NCBI RefSeq assembly: GCF_015278315.1
Contig: NZ_JADIJE010000007.1
Span: forward strand, 124,001 to 188,000
Length of the DNA stretch: 64,000 bases
Source: Microbacterium ureisolvens
Lineage (GTDB): Bacteria; Actinomycetota; Actinomycetes; Actinomycetales; Microbacteriaceae
Direction: 5' to 3'
In this document: positions 27,538 to 36,461 of the stretch, one piece after another
Numbering within the stretch: the stretch's first letter is position 1
How the letters are laid out: the number at the start of each line of letters is the position of its first letter
Program-made: the position numbers and the translations under genes
Notes under the pieces: generated by a model
What the model saw: only the letters and a program-made list of their open reading frames with translations
What the model was told of the DNA's origin: nothing
The model's database searches: none

Positions 27538-27942
27538 TCAGAACGCGCCGGCGCCGGCTTCGGCGACCGTCTGGTCCTGCTCGCCCGACCCGCCGCTCAC
27601 GCCGACCGCACCGACGACCTTGCCGTCTCGTGTCAGCGGCACGCCGCCGGCGAAGATCGCCACGCCGCGCCCGTGGGCGTTCGTCGTGTGGATGCCGAAG
27701 AACTGCTGGGTCGGCTGCGAGTTGTCGCCGAGGTCCTTCGTGGAGATGTCGAACGCCTTCGACGTCCACGCCTTGCTGATCGAGATCTCGATGCTCCCGA
27801 TCCACGCGCCGTCCTGGCGCACGTGCGAGACGAGATTGCCGCCGGCGTCCACCACGGCGATGTTCATCGGCTGGCCGATCTCGTCCGCGCGCTTCTCCGC
27901 GGCGGCGATGACGCGGCGAGCGTCTTCGAGGGTCACAGACAT
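27538..27942 (-). CDS. GlcG/HbpS-family protein
   Basis: A 134-residue protein of the HbpS/GlcG/PduO-C family, small alpha-beta proteins that may bind haem or corrinoids. Recognisable parts are LEDARRVIAAAEKRADEIGQ, MNIAVVDAGGNLVSHVRQDGAW, SIEISISKAWTSKAF and the glycine-rich end GVPLTRDGKVVGAVGVSGGSGEQD. AAAGGAG stands seven bases before the ATG. It follows the formaldehyde dehydrogenase gene on the same strand after 58 bases that hold a hairpin, so it may be transcribed partly with it. Members often accompany dehydrogenase or diol-use genes, but the exact role is unclear. Confidence 0.87.
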   Translation of the reverse strand: MSVTLEDARRVIAAAEKRADEIGQPMNIAVVDAGGNLVSHVRQDGAWIGSIEISISKAWTSKAFDISTKDLGDNSQPTQQFFGIHTTNAHGRGVAIFAGGVPLTRDGKVVGAVGVSGGSGEQDQTVAEAGAGAF

Positions 27943-27967
27943 ACAGCTCTCCTTTCGATGGGTGGAC

Positions 27968-27990
27968 GGATGCCGCGGGCCGCGGCATCC
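27968..27990 (-). terminator. Short palindrome between the dehydrogenase and HbpS-like genes
   Basis: GGATGCCGCGG and CCGCGGCATCC flank one base. This is the recurring hairpin family of the window; here it lies inside a same-strand gene pair and may attenuate read-through. Confidence 0.6.
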
Positions 27991-28000
27991 GGGATCGCGC

Positions 28001-29221
28001 TCACGCCGCCTTGATGTAGCCGTTCGGGTTGAGCACGTACTTCTTGGCCGCACCCTGGTCGAACTCGGCATAGCCGCGCGGGGCGTCGGCGAGCGAGATC
28101 GCGGTCGCGTTGACGGCCTTCGCGATCTGCACCTTGTCGTAGAGGATCGCCATCATCAGCTGCCGGTTGTAGCGCATCACCGGGCACTGCCCGGTGGTGA
28201 ACGAGAGCGACTTCGCCCAGCCGAGGCCCAGGCGCAGCGACAGCGAGCCGACCTTCGCCGCCTCGTCGATGCCGCCCGGGTCGCCCGTGACGTAGAGTCC
28301 CGGGATGCCGAGCGCGCCGCCGGCCGCGGTGATGTCCATGAGCGAGTTGAGCACGGTCGCGGGTGCCTCGTGCGAGGCATCCGATCCGTGTCCTCGCGCT
28401 TCGAAGCCCACCGCGTCGACCGCCGAGTCCACCTCGGGAACGCCGAGGATCTGCTCGATCTGCTCCTTCGGGTCGCCCTGGGACACATCGACCGTCTCGC
28501 AGCCGAACGAGCGTGCCTGCGCGAGCCGGTCCTCGTTGAGGTCGCCGATGATGACGACCGCGGCGCCCAAGAGCTGAGCGCCGACCGCGGCGGCCAGGCC
28601 GACCGGGCCCGCGCCGGCGATGTAGACGGTGGAGCCGGGGCGGACGCCCGCCGTCACCGCGCCGTGGAATCCGGTGGGGAAGATGTCGGAGAGCATCGTG
28701 AGGTCGAGGATCTTCTCGAGCGCCTGGTCGCGGTCGGGGAACTTCAACAGGTTCCAGTCGGCGTAGGGCACCAGCACGTACTCGGCCTGGCCTCCGACCC
28801 AGCCGCCCATGTCGACGTAGCCGTAGGCGCTGCCGGGCCGGTCGGGGTTGACGTTCAGGCAGATGCCGGTCTTGCCCTCCTTGCAGTTGCGGCAGCGGCC
28901 GCACGCGATGTTGAACGGCACCGAGACGATGTCGCCCACCTTGATGAACTCCACGTCGGGGCCGACCTCGACGACCTCGCCGGTGATCTCGTGGCCGAGC
29001 ACGAGCCCCGCGGGCGCCGTCGTGCGGCCGCGGACCATGTGCTGGTCCGACCCGCAGATGTTGGTCGCGACGGTGCGCAGGATCGCGCCGTGCGGCACCT
29101 TGCGCCCGACGTTCGCCGGGTTCACGCCCGGCCCGTCCTTCAGTTCGAACTCCGGATAGGCGGTGTCGATCACTTCGACGACACCGGGTCCTTTGTAGGC
29201 GACTGCCTTGTTTCCAGACAT
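28001..29221 (-). CDS. fdhA: Glutathione-independent formaldehyde dehydrogenase (zinc alcohol dehydrogenase superfamily)
   Basis: A 406-residue NAD-linked zinc enzyme of the Pseudomonas putida formaldehyde dehydrogenase/dismutase type. NKAVAYKGPGVVEVIDTAYP opens the protein, NICGSDQHMVRGRT has the catalytic-zinc Cys and region, GLVLGHEITGEVVEVG the His/Glu, and ACGRCRNCKEGKTGIC the four-Cys structural zinc site. The NAD fold is GSTVYIAGAGPVGLAAA. The sequence PDRPGSAYGYVDMGGW and the long insert ARGHGSDASHEAPATVLNSL are typical of this subgroup rather than of plain alcohol dehydrogenases. It should turn formaldehyde into formate. It is divergent from moaA-fdhD, which serve a molybdenum formate dehydrogenase. 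Confidence 0.9.
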   Translation of the reverse strand: MSGNKAVAYKGPGVVEVIDTAYPEFELKDGPGVNPANVGRKVPHGAILRTVATNICGSDQHMVRGRTTAPAGLVLGHEITGEVVEVGPDVEFIKVGDIVSVPFNIACGRCRNCKEGKTGICLNVNPDRPGSAYGYVDMGGWVGGQAEYVLVPYADWNLLKFPDRDQALEKILDLTMLSDIFPTGFHGAVTAGVRPGSTVYIAGAGPVGLAAAVGAQLLGAAVVIIGDLNEDRLAQARSFGCETVDVSQGDPKEQIEQILGVPEVDSAVDAVGFEARGHGSDASHEAPATVLNSLMDITAAGGALGIPGLYVTGDPGGIDEAAKVGSLSLRLGLGWAKSLSFTTGQCPVMRYNRQLMMAILYDKVQIAKAVNATAISLADAPRGYAEFDQGAAKKYVLNPNGYIKAA

Positions 29222-29426
29222 CTTCGTCCTTTCCCTGTGGGTGCGCCCGAGTACGAGGATCCTCGCTCCGCCCCCTCGCGTCGACCCCCCTCTCCGCCAC
29301 CGACCGGCGGGGGCGAGAACCCGCGTCGTCCTCGGTGGACGGAGCCGACGCATCCGGTCCGCTGCCCGCGCAGCCGGATTACCCTCGGAGTATGGCCACG
29401 GCGGCAGAACGAACCCGGAGACGCGC

Positions 29427-30551
29427 ATGACGGCGATCCCGGTGACGATCGGTCGGCGGATGCCGGTGCCTGCGGCGTCCGGTCCCCTCGGCGTGCCCGC
29501 CGCTCCGGGTGCGGTGGGTGCGGCGGGTGTGGCGGCGGGTGTGGGGTTGCCGTTGGTGGATTCGCATGGGCGGGTGCATCGGGATCTGCGGATCTCGTTG
29601 ACGGATCGGTGTTCGCTGCGGTGCACGTATTGCATGCCGGAGCAGGGCAATGAGTGGTTGGCGAAGTCGAGCATCCTGACCGTGGACGAGATCGTGCGGG
29701 TGGCCAGGGTGGCGGCGGCGGATGGGATCACCACGTTCCGGCTCACCGGTGGCGAGCCGTTGCTGCGCACCGACATCGTCGAGGTGGTGGCCCGGCTGGC
29801 GGGGTTGACCGGGCCGGACGGGGGCGGGGTGGAGGTGGCGATGACCACCAACGGGATCCGGCTGCCGCAGCTGCTGCCCGGGCTGATCGCGGCGGGACTG
29901 TCGCGGGTGAACATCTCGTTGGACACGCTGGATCGGGACCGGTTCGCGGCGTTGACCCGCCGGGACCGGTTGGAGGATGTGCTGGCGGGGATCGCGGCGG
30001 CGGCGGCGTCGGGGTTGCGGCCGGTGAAGCTGAACGCGGTGGCGATGCGGGGGGTCAACGACGACGAGCTGGTGCAGCTGGTGCAGTTCGCGATCGACCA
30101 CGACGTGCAGCTGCGGTTCATCGAGCAGATGCCGTTGGATGCCGGGCACACCTGGGACCGGGACCGGATGGTCACCCAGCACGAGATCCTCACCACCCTG
30201 GCCACCCGGTGGACGCTGACCGAGGTGCCCGGGCGCGGTGGCGCGCCGGCGGCGCGGTGGCTGCTGGATGGCGGCCCGCACACGGTCGGGGTGATCGCGT
30301 CGGTGACGGCCCCGTTCTGCGGCGACTGCGACCGGCTGCGGCTGACCGCGGACGGGCAACTGCGCAACTGCCTGTTCTCCACCACCGAATACGACCTGCT
30401 ACCCACCCTCCGCACCCCCGCCGACACGTCCGTGGACGCCGGCATCGACCGGATGCTGCGCGCCTGCGTGAAAGGCAAGCTCCCCGGCCACGCCATCAAC
30501 GACCCCGCCTTCCTGCAACCCGCACGCGGCATGAACGCCATCGGCGGCTGA
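29427..30551 (+). CDS. moaA: GTP 3',8-cyclase MoaA
   Basis: Radical-SAM enzyme for the first step of molybdenum cofactor synthesis, 374 residues. Cys62, Cys66 and Cys69 ([14 protein letters not shown]) bind the SAM cluster; [11 protein letters not shown] is the SAM-binding [24 protein letters not shown] holds the C-terminal cluster; the chain ends in the conserved GG. The N-terminus has about 45 extra Gly/Ala/Val-rich residues. Codon use is unlike the neighbours: from about 29520 to 30330 Arg is mostly CGG, Leu often TTG and Val GTG, against CGC, CTC and GTC around it; the last 60 codons turn C-rich. This hints at transfer or recombination. fdhD follows after one base. Confidence 0.95.
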   Translation: MTAIPVTIGRRMPVPAASGPLGVPAAPGAVGAAGVAAGVGLPLVDSHGRVHRDLRISLTDRCSLRCTYCMPEQGNEWLAKSSILTVDEIVRVARVAAADGITTFRLTGGEPLLRTDIVEVVARLAGLTGPDGGGVEVAMTTNGIRLPQLLPGLIAAGLSRVNISLDTLDRDRFAALTRRDRLEDVLAGIAAAAASGLRPVKLNAVAMRGVNDDELVQLVQFAIDHDVQLRFIEQMPLDAGHTWDRDRMVTQHEILTTLATRWTLTEVPGRGGAPAARWLLDGGPHTVGVIASVTAPFCGDCDRLRLTADGQLRNCLFSTTEYDLLPTLRTPADTSVDAGIDRMLRACVKGKLPGHAINDPAFLQPARGMNAIGG

Positions 30552-30552
30552 C

Positions 30553-31428
30553 ATGGGACGCCTCACCACCCGCACGCCGGTCACCCGGATCGCCTTCGAC
30601 GAGTCCGGAGCCGCGGTCCGCCGCCGGCCCGACACCCTCGCGGTCGAGGAGCCGCTCGAGATCCGCGTGGGTGGCGAGCCGGTGACGGTGACGATGCGCA
30701 CTCCCGGTCACGACATCGAGCTCGCCGCGGGGTTCCTCACCGGCGAAGGCGTGCTCACCTCGAGCGCGGACTTCCGCTCCGCCATCCACTGCGGCGGACC
30801 CGGCACCGGGGCGGTGCTTCCCGCCGGCTTCAGCGATGAGTCGTCAGCGCAGAACACCTACAACGTCCTCGATGTCACGCTGGCTCCGGGTGTCGCCCTC
30901 GGCATCGCCGACATCGCGCGCAACTTCTACACGACCAGCTCGTGCGGGGTATGCGGCACCGCGTCGATCGAGCAGGTGGGAAAGGCATCCCGTTTCGATG
31001 TCGGGACGGATGCCGTCGCCCTTGGCGCTGCGTGGCTCGCCGGTCTTCCCGACGCGCTGCGGGCGGGGCAGGACGTCTTCGACAAGACCGGCGGCCTGCA
31101 CGCCGCGGCGCTCTTCGACGCCGTCACCGGCGATCTCCTCGTGCTGCGCGAAGACGTCGGCCGTCACAACGCCGTCGACAAGGTCGTCGGCTGGGCGGTG
31201 CTGAATGATCGCCTGCCCGCGACGGGAACCGTGCTGCAGGTGTCGGGCCGCGCGAGCTTCGAGCTGGTGCAGAAGGCGGTGATGGCCGGCATCCCGGTTC
31301 TCTCCGCCGTCTCGGCGCCCTCGTCGCTCGCCGTCGAGCTCGCCGTCTCGTCGGGACTGACCCTCATCGGGTTCTCGCGGGGGCGGTCGCTCAACGTCTA
31401 TTCGCGCGCGGACCGCGTCGTCACCTGA
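30553..31428 (+). CDS. fdhD: Formate dehydrogenase accessory sulfurtransferase FdhD
   Basis: A 291-residue protein that passes sulfur to the molybdenum cofactor of formate dehydrogenases. [34 protein letters not shown] is the conserved N-terminal half; Cys131 and Cys134 in [13 protein letters not shown] form the CxxC loop; [17 protein letters not shown] and [21 protein letters not shown] are family signatures. It lies one base after moaA, so the two are translated together and form a small cofactor-supply operon. No formate dehydrogenase subunit is in the window, so the client enzyme must be encoded elsewhere. Codon use returns to the local pattern. Confidence 0.95.
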   Translation: MGRLTTRTPVTRIAFDESGAAVRRRPDTLAVEEPLEIRVGGEPVTVTMRTPGHDIELAAGFLTGEGVLTSSADFRSAIHCGGPGTGAVLPAGFSDESSAQNTYNVLDVTLAPGVALGIADIARNFYTTSSCGVCGTASIEQVGKASRFDVGTDAVALGAAWLAGLPDALRAGQDVFDKTGGLHAAALFDAVTGDLLVLREDVGRHNAVDKVVGWAVLNDRLPATGTVLQVSGRASFELVQKAVMAGIPVLSAVSAPSSLAVELAVSSGLTLIGFSRGRSLNVYSRADRVVT

Positions 31429-31529
31429 GCCGACGCCGGCGCGCGGGCCACGGCAGGCGTCCGATACCTGGGCCCCCGCCGGATTGCAAGACCTTCGCGG
31501 CCTTCCGATGCGCCCCGCACAATCGAGGC

Positions 31530-33884
31530 ATGCCCGACAGTAAGCACTTCGACGTCTCGCCGTGGGGCATCGGCTGGACCGGCTGGGATCCGTCACGGCA
31601 GGCGCATCGCGAGTCGGTGTTCTCGCTCTCCAACGGCCACATCGGCTGGCGCGGCACCCTCGACGAGGGCGATCCGTGCGAGGTCAACGGCGCCTACCTC
31701 AACGGTCTGTTCGAGCACCACCCGATGCCCTACGCCGAGGACGGCTACGCCTATCCCGAGCACGGCGAGACCCTGATCAACGCCCCCGACGGGAAGGTGA
31801 TCCGGCTGCTCGTCGGCGACGAGCCGTTCGACATCCGCCAGGGGCGGCTGGAGCTTCACGAGCAGCGTCTCGACTTCCAGGCCGGAACGCTGCACCGCGC
31901 GGTGCGCTGGACCTCGCCGGCCGGCGACTCCGTGCTCGTGGAGTCGGCGCGGCTCGTGTCGCTGACCCATCGCGCGATCGCCGCGATCGAGTACCGCGTG
32001 ACGGCGCTCAGCGGGCCGGTCGAGATCACCGTCCTCTCCGAGATCGTCGCGAATGAGCCGCTTCCGAGCGTGCATCCCGACGAGCGCGTGATGGCGCCGC
32101 TCCAGAACCCCTACGAGGCCGTCGACCGGTTCACCTCCGCGACCGGCGCCACGCTTCTGTATCGCACCAAGCGGAGCCGCATCGGCGTCGCCGTCGCGAT
32201 GGAGCACGAGGTCACGGGCGACGGCGTCACCGTCGACACCGTGGCGACCGACGAGGAGGCGCGCACGACAGTGACGGCACGTCTGGCGGCGGGTGACGGC
32301 ATCCGTCTCGTGAAGGTCGTCGGGCACGAATGGTCCGGTGAATTGACGGATGCCGCGCTGCGCGACCGCGTCGAAGCTGCGGTGTCGACGGCGGCCAGGG
32401 TCGGGTGGGACGGGCTGGTGCACGAGCAGCGCGCGTTCCTCGACCGGTTCTGGGAGGCCTGCGACGTCGCCGTCGAGGGCGATGCGCGGCTGCAGCAGGC
32501 GGTGCGGTTCGCGATGTTCCAGGTCCTGCAGTCGGCCGCGCGCGCCGAGGTGCGCTCGATCCCGGGCAAGGGGCTGACGGGTCCCGGCTACGAGGGGCAC
32601 ACGTTCTGGGACGCCGACGCCTTCGTGCTGCCGGTGCTCACGTGGACCGTGCCCGACGCAGCAGCCGACGCGCTGCGCTGGCGGCACTCCACGCTCGGCC
32701 ACGCCCGCGACAGGGCCGAGCAGCTGCACCTCTCGGGAGCGGCGTTCCCGTGGCGGACCATCAGCGGGCCGGAGTGCTCGGGCTATTGGCCCGCGGGCAC
32801 GGTGGCCTTCCACATCAACGCCGACGTCGCCGGCGCGGTGCTCGGCTACGTGCGCGCGACCGGCGACGTCGAGCTCGAGCGCGACATCGGGCTGGAGATC
32901 CTCGTCGAGACCGCGCGGCTGTGGGTCTCTCTCGGGCGCTGGGACAAGCATGGGGGCTTCCACCTCGACGGCATCACCGGTCCCGACGAGTATTCGGCGC
33001 TGGTCGACGACAACACCTTCACGAACCTCGCCGCGCAGCGGAATCTCCGCGGTGCGGCGGCGGCCGCACGCCGTCACTCCGAGCAGGCGCGACGGCTCGG
33101 AGTCGCCGACGACGAGATCGCGGCCTGGGAGGTGGCCGCCGACGCGATGGCGGTGCCGTTCGACGACGAGCGCGGCGTGCATCAGCAGGCCGCCGGCTTC
33201 ACCGAGCGCGAGCGCTGGGACTTCGAGTCGACCTCTCCCGAGCAGTACCCCCTGCAGGAGCACTTCCCGTACTTCGACCTGTACCGCAAGCAGGTGCTGA
33301 AGCAGGCCGACCTCGTGCTCGCGCTGCAGTTCTTCCACGAGTCGTTCACCCCCGAAGAGACGGCGCGCGCGTTCGCGTACTACGAGGAGCTCACGGTGCG
33401 CGACTCGTCGCTGTCGGCGGCGAGCCAGTCTGTGGTCGCCGCGTGGTGCGGTCACCTCGACCTCGCGATGGACTACCTCACCGAGGCCGCGACGATCGAT
33501 CTCGACGACCTTCGCGATGACATCGACGACGGCCTGCATGTCGCGGCGCTCGCCGGCGTCTGGACGGCTGTCGTGTCGGGCCTGGGCGGCATGAGGGACT
33601 GCGCGGACTGCCTCGAGTTCGCGCCGCGGCTGGCGGGTTCGATCACGCGGCTGTCGTTCGGCATCCGCGTGGCCGGGCACGTGCTCCGGGTGGAGGTCGA
33701 CGCCGACGCGACGACGTACACCCTGGCGGACGGCCCGCCGCTGCGGCTGCGCCACTTCGGCGAGGCGGTCGAGGTGACCCCGGGCGTGCCGCTGACACTG
33801 CCCACGCCGTCGCTGCCGGACCCGGGCCCGGCGCCGACCCAGCCGAAGGGCCGTTCGCCCCGCGAGGTGATGGCCGGCGGTTAG
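31530..33884 (+). CDS. Glycoside hydrolase family 65 phosphorylase (maltose/trehalose/kojibiose type)
   Basis: A 784-residue cytoplasmic GH65 protein. RESVFSLSNGHIGWRGTLDEG begins the N-terminal beta-sandwich; the catalytic (alpha/alpha)6 barrel contains YEGHTFWDADAFVLPVL and Glu487 in GITGPDEYSALVDDNTFTN, the general acid of the family; KQADLVLALQFF is the phosphate-site region. GH65 phosphorylases split alpha-glucosides with phosphate to beta-glucose-1-phosphate and a sugar; the preferred disaccharide cannot be read here. A beta-phosphoglucomutase often accompanies such genes but is absent. CACAAT at 31518-31523 lies six bases before the ATG. The last 30 residues are a Pro-rich tail. Confidence 0.9.
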   Translation: MPDSKHFDVSPWGIGWTGWDPSRQAHRESVFSLSNGHIGWRGTLDEGDPCEVNGAYLNGLFEHHPMPYAEDGYAYPEHGETLINAPDGKVIRLLVGDEPFDIRQGRLELHEQRLDFQAGTLHRAVRWTSPAGDSVLVESARLVSLTHRAIAAIEYRVTALSGPVEITVLSEIVANEPLPSVHPDERVMAPLQNPYEAVDRFTSATGATLLYRTKRSRIGVAVAMEHEVTGDGVTVDTVATDEEARTTVTARLAAGDGIRLVKVVGHEWSGELTDAALRDRVEAAVSTAARVGWDGLVHEQRAFLDRFWEACDVAVEGDARLQQAVRFAMFQVLQSAARAEVRSIPGKGLTGPGYEGHTFWDADAFVLPVLTWTVPDAAADALRWRHSTLGHARDRAEQLHLSGAAFPWRTISGPECSGYWPAGTVAFHINADVAGAVLGYVRATGDVELERDIGLEILVETARLWVSLGRWDKHGGFHLDGITGPDEYSALVDDNTFTNLAAQRNLRGAAAAARRHSEQARRLGVADDEIAAWEVAADAMAVPFDDERGVHQQAAGFTERERWDFESTSPEQYPLQEHFPYFDLYRKQVLKQADLVLALQFFHESFTPEETARAFAYYEELTVRDSSLSAASQSVVAAWCGHLDLAMDYLTEAATIDLDDLRDDIDDGLHVAALAGVWTAVVSGLGGMRDCADCLEFAPRLAGSITRLSFGIRVAGHVLRVEVDADATTYTLADGPPLRLRHFGEAVEVTPGVPLTLPTPSLPDPGPAPTQPKGRSPREVMAGG

Positions 33885-33996
33885 CTCGCGCTCTTCCTCG
33901 CGATCTCCGACCTCGGCGGGTGGGGGCACGGCTCGGAGCGGTGATCGGATGCCGCGGGCCCGGTCCGACGCGCCCGCCGGCAGGAGCTCCCCCGGG

Positions 33997-34212
33997 TCAC
34001 GCCTCCGGCGTGCCGGTGCGGAACCCGGAGAGCTTGTGGGTGCCGTCGCACCAGGGCTTGATCGCCGAGGCGCCGCAGCGGCACAGCGCGACCGTGCGGC
34101 GGTTGCGGTGGATCGGCCGGCCGTCCTCGTCGATGAGCTGGGCGGCGCCGCGCACGATGAGCGGTCCGTCGGTGTACGGGGTGATGGTGACGGCGTCACG
34201 CGGCTCGACCAT
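33997..34212 (-). CDS. CDGSH iron-sulfur domain protein
   Basis: A 71-residue mitoNEET-type protein. CRCGASAIKPWCDGTH contains the three Cys and one His that hold a 2Fe-2S cluster (C-x-C-x2-S-x3-P-x-C-D-G-T-H). The N-terminal half, TITPYTDGPLIVRGAAQLIDEDG, matches bacterial single-domain CDGSH proteins. These clusters are redox-active and labile, so electron transfer to a partner is likely. GGAGGAG stands before its ATG, and its start overlaps the end of the GT2 gene by 17 bases. The third gene of the unit encodes a haem-oxygenase-like metalloenzyme, a plausible electron acceptor. Confidence 0.92.
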   Translation of the reverse strand: MVEPRDAVTITPYTDGPLIVRGAAQLIDEDGRPIHRNRRTVALCRCGASAIKPWCDGTHKLSGFRTGTPEA

Positions 34213-35194
34213 AGGACTCCTCCTTCATTCCGCCTTCGACGTGCGCGGCCGCTCGCTTGAGGCGGCGCAGGGGATTCGCCGCCCGGGCCAGCCGTGCGTC
34301 GCGGTAACGCACGCCGCCGCGCAGGCGGAGCGCCACGGCGATCCAGACGGTGACGGCCCGCTCGGCGAGCCACAGCGGCGCCCAGAGCGCCGCCGTCGGG
34401 CCGAAGACGGCCGCACCGCCGGCCCGGCGACGACCGAACTCGGCCAACGCCACGATCGCGACGGCCCCGGCGACCACCGCGCGCCACCGTCCACTCCGCG
34501 CTGCCATCACGAACAGCGGCAGCGCGGCGAGCTCGCGCACCAGCCGCCCCGGCTGGGCGAAGTCGTCGTAGGCCTGGCGCACGCGCTGTTCGAAGAAGCG
34601 GCGCACCGTCGGCGGCCGCCGCTCGACGTGAAGATCGCGCGCGACGACGACCCGGCCGCCGTGCGCCTGCACGGTGCGCTCGAGCTCGAGGTTCTCGAAG
34701 AGCACGTCGGTGTCGTACCCCTGTCCGCGCAGCGCCGAACGCCGGAGTGCGACCGTGCCCGAGAAGTCCCCGCCGAGGGCGCGGTTGACCAGGCTCCGCC
34801 CGGTGTCCCAGCGGGCGTGCCACGGCAGCGGACGGAACACGTTCTGCGGACGGACGAACTCCGCGCCCTCCAGCAGCGCGGCCACCCGCAGCAGCTCCGC
34901 CCGCTCGTACCGCACGTCGTCGTCGGCGATCACGACCCGGTCGTGCCGGCTGAGGTCGATCCCCGTCATCGCACCGCGTGCCTTGCCGTTCGCTCCAGGC
35001 CGGGCGGGGGCGACGTGCCGCACGAATCCCCACATCCGCTCGTGCGCGGCGAACCGCGCGGGCGGCGAGCCGTCGACCACCGTCACGTCCACCCACTGCG
35101 ACAGGCGCCGCAGGTACGCGGTCAGCTCGGCGAGTCCTTCGTCACCCTCCCAGCGCAGCGGCAGCACGTATTCGAGGGCCTCAGGATGCCGCAT
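34196..35194 (-). CDS. Glycosyltransferase family 2-like membrane protein
   Basis: A 332-residue GT-A-type protein. LEYVLPLRWEGDEGLAELTAYLRRLSQWVDVTVVDGSP is the nucleotide-binding start, RVVIADDDVRYERAEL has the DxD-like metal site, and DFSGTVALRRSAL with NLELERTVQAHGGRV corresponds to the acceptor region. Residues about 215-300 contain two hydrophobic segments followed by a basic tail, so the enzyme is probably membrane-attached. The sugar and acceptor are unknown. It starts three bases after the metalloenzyme stop and overlaps the CDGSH gene, so the three are one transcript. Confidence 0.82.
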   Translation of the reverse strand: MRHPEALEYVLPLRWEGDEGLAELTAYLRRLSQWVDVTVVDGSPPARFAAHERMWGFVRHVAPARPGANGKARGAMTGIDLSRHDRVVIADDDVRYERAELLRVAALLEGAEFVRPQNVFRPLPWHARWDTGRSLVNRALGGDFSGTVALRRSALRGQGYDTDVLFENLELERTVQAHGGRVVVARDLHVERRPPTVRRFFEQRVRQAYDDFAQPGRLVRELAALPLFVMAARSGRWRAVVAGAVAIVALAEFGRRRAGGAAVFGPTAALWAPLWLAERAVTVWIAVALRLRGGVRYRDARLARAANPLRRLKRAAAHVEGGMKEESYGRAA

Positions 35195-35197
35195 CCG

Positions 35198-36250
35198 TCA
35201 CCCGGCTCGGCCGGCCGACTGCCGCAGCGCGCCGCGGCCGGCGTCCCACGACTCGAGGATGTGCGCACCCACGAGGTCGTCGACGGCGAGGCAGGCGGCG
35301 GCGCCGAAGACGATGTCGGGCAGCAGGTCTGGCTCGTCCTCGGCGAGGGAGCCGGCGAGGTCGCGCCCGGCGATCTGCTCGTGCACGGCATCCGCCTCGA
35401 CGTGCTCATCGAAGTACCACGTGACGTCCGTTCCGAACCCGTGCCGCCGGAAGCCGTCGCCGTAGGAGCGGTTGGGCAGCGACGAGGTCATCTCGAACGC
35501 GGCGAGGTGGCCCACGGTCGCTCCGCGCAGGCGGTGGTTCAGGCCGAACATCGACATCATGTTGAGCGCGGTGAGCACGATCGCCGGCGCGCAGTCGACG
35601 TAGGCACCATAGGTGTCGTCGAGGCCGCAGCCGCGCATCGTCTGCGCGAAGATCGCCGCGTGGACGCGCCCGGGGTCGCCGCCCCCGTACTCGTCGGACT
35701 GGATCTCGACGAGCGCCGCCTTCGCGCGGCCCGTCAGCCGGGGGATCGCCCACGAGTGCGGATCCGCCTCGCGCAGCGTGTAGATGCTCTTGAGGATGAG
35801 GAACTCGTCGAGCTGCTCGCGGTCGGCCTTCTTCGCGACGAAGCGCGAGACGCTCGGCCCGTGCGTCGGAGCCGTGAGCTCGAACAGCGACTGTGCGACG
35901 GCGTCGCGCGTCGGCTCGGGCAGGTCGGGCATGGGCACGATCTCGCGGAGCCGTGCCTCCATCGTCCGCTCGAGGCGGATCCGGGCGGCGATCAGCGCCG
36001 GGTGCCACTCCCATCCCGCGTCGAGGGCGGGCACCGAGCCGTAGGCGAGCGCATACAGGAGGAACAGCGACAGCTGCACGTCGTCGTCGCGCAGCACGTC
36101 GTCGGTCATGAGGGCCGCCTCGGTCGCCTCGGCGAGACCGTCGACGAGCGCTTCGTCGGGCTCGTCGGGCAAGACATCGAGGAGCAGCCCGCTGAGCTGC
36201 CCGCGGGCGGTGAACAGGGCCGGCGTCGTTCGCGGCAGCAGGTCGGTCAT
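35198..36250 (-). CDS. Haem-oxygenase-like iron-containing redox enzyme
   Basis: A 350-residue helical protein matching the iron-containing redox enzyme (haem-oxygenase-like metal oxidase) family. Candidate metal ligands include Glu and His in ALDAGWEWHPALIAARIRLE, the EIQSDEYGGGDPGRVHAAIF segment, and FDEHVEADAVHE, where the DEHxxxDxxHE pattern is the family hallmark. Relatives are non-haem diiron oxygenases used in natural-product chemistry; the reaction here is unknown. ATG 36250 is six bases after GGGAG, better than ATG 36256. It is first in a tight unit with a GT2 and a CDGSH protein. Confidence 0.85.
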   Translation of the reverse strand: MTDLLPRTTPALFTARGQLSGLLLDVLPDEPDEALVDGLAEATEAALMTDDVLRDDDVQLSLFLLYALAYGSVPALDAGWEWHPALIAARIRLERTMEARLREIVPMPDLPEPTRDAVAQSLFELTAPTHGPSVSRFVAKKADREQLDEFLILKSIYTLREADPHSWAIPRLTGRAKAALVEIQSDEYGGGDPGRVHAAIFAQTMRGCGLDDTYGAYVDCAPAIVLTALNMMSMFGLNHRLRGATVGHLAAFEMTSSLPNRSYGDGFRRHGFGTDVTWYFDEHVEADAVHEQIAGRDLAGSLAEDEPDLLPDIVFGAAACLAVDDLVGAHILESWDAGRGALRQSAGRAG

Positions 36251-36364
36251 CGTCATCTCCCGGGTGTGGCGCATGAAGCGTCGCAGACGACGGATGCCGC
36301 GGCACGGGGGTTGACGAGCCGGTGCGGCGCCGATACGCCCGAGGTCGCGGAGGGTCGCTCGACC

Positions 36365-36432
36365 GCCTGGCTCAGCTCGCCGCCTGGCTCAGCTCGCCGC
36401 CCGGCTCGGCTCGCCGCCCGGCTCGCCTCACC
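36365..36432. repeat. Four tandem 17-bp repeats
   Basis: GCCTGGCTCAGCTCGCC occurs twice exactly (36365-36381, 36382-36398), followed by two variants, GCCCGGCTCGGCTCGCC and GCCCGGCTCGCCTCACC. They fill the gap between the patatin gene and the metalloenzyme operon. Confidence 0.85.
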
Positions 36433-36461
36433 GCAGGCGACCGATCCGCGCCGTCCCGGGC

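Noticed and set aside
31593..35096. A 1167-codon minus-strand frame across the GH65 gene
   Set aside because: It lies opposite GH65 and overlaps the GT2 gene in another frame. The product is Arg/Ala/Asp-rich without domains. It is a shadow of biased codon use in GC-rich DNA.
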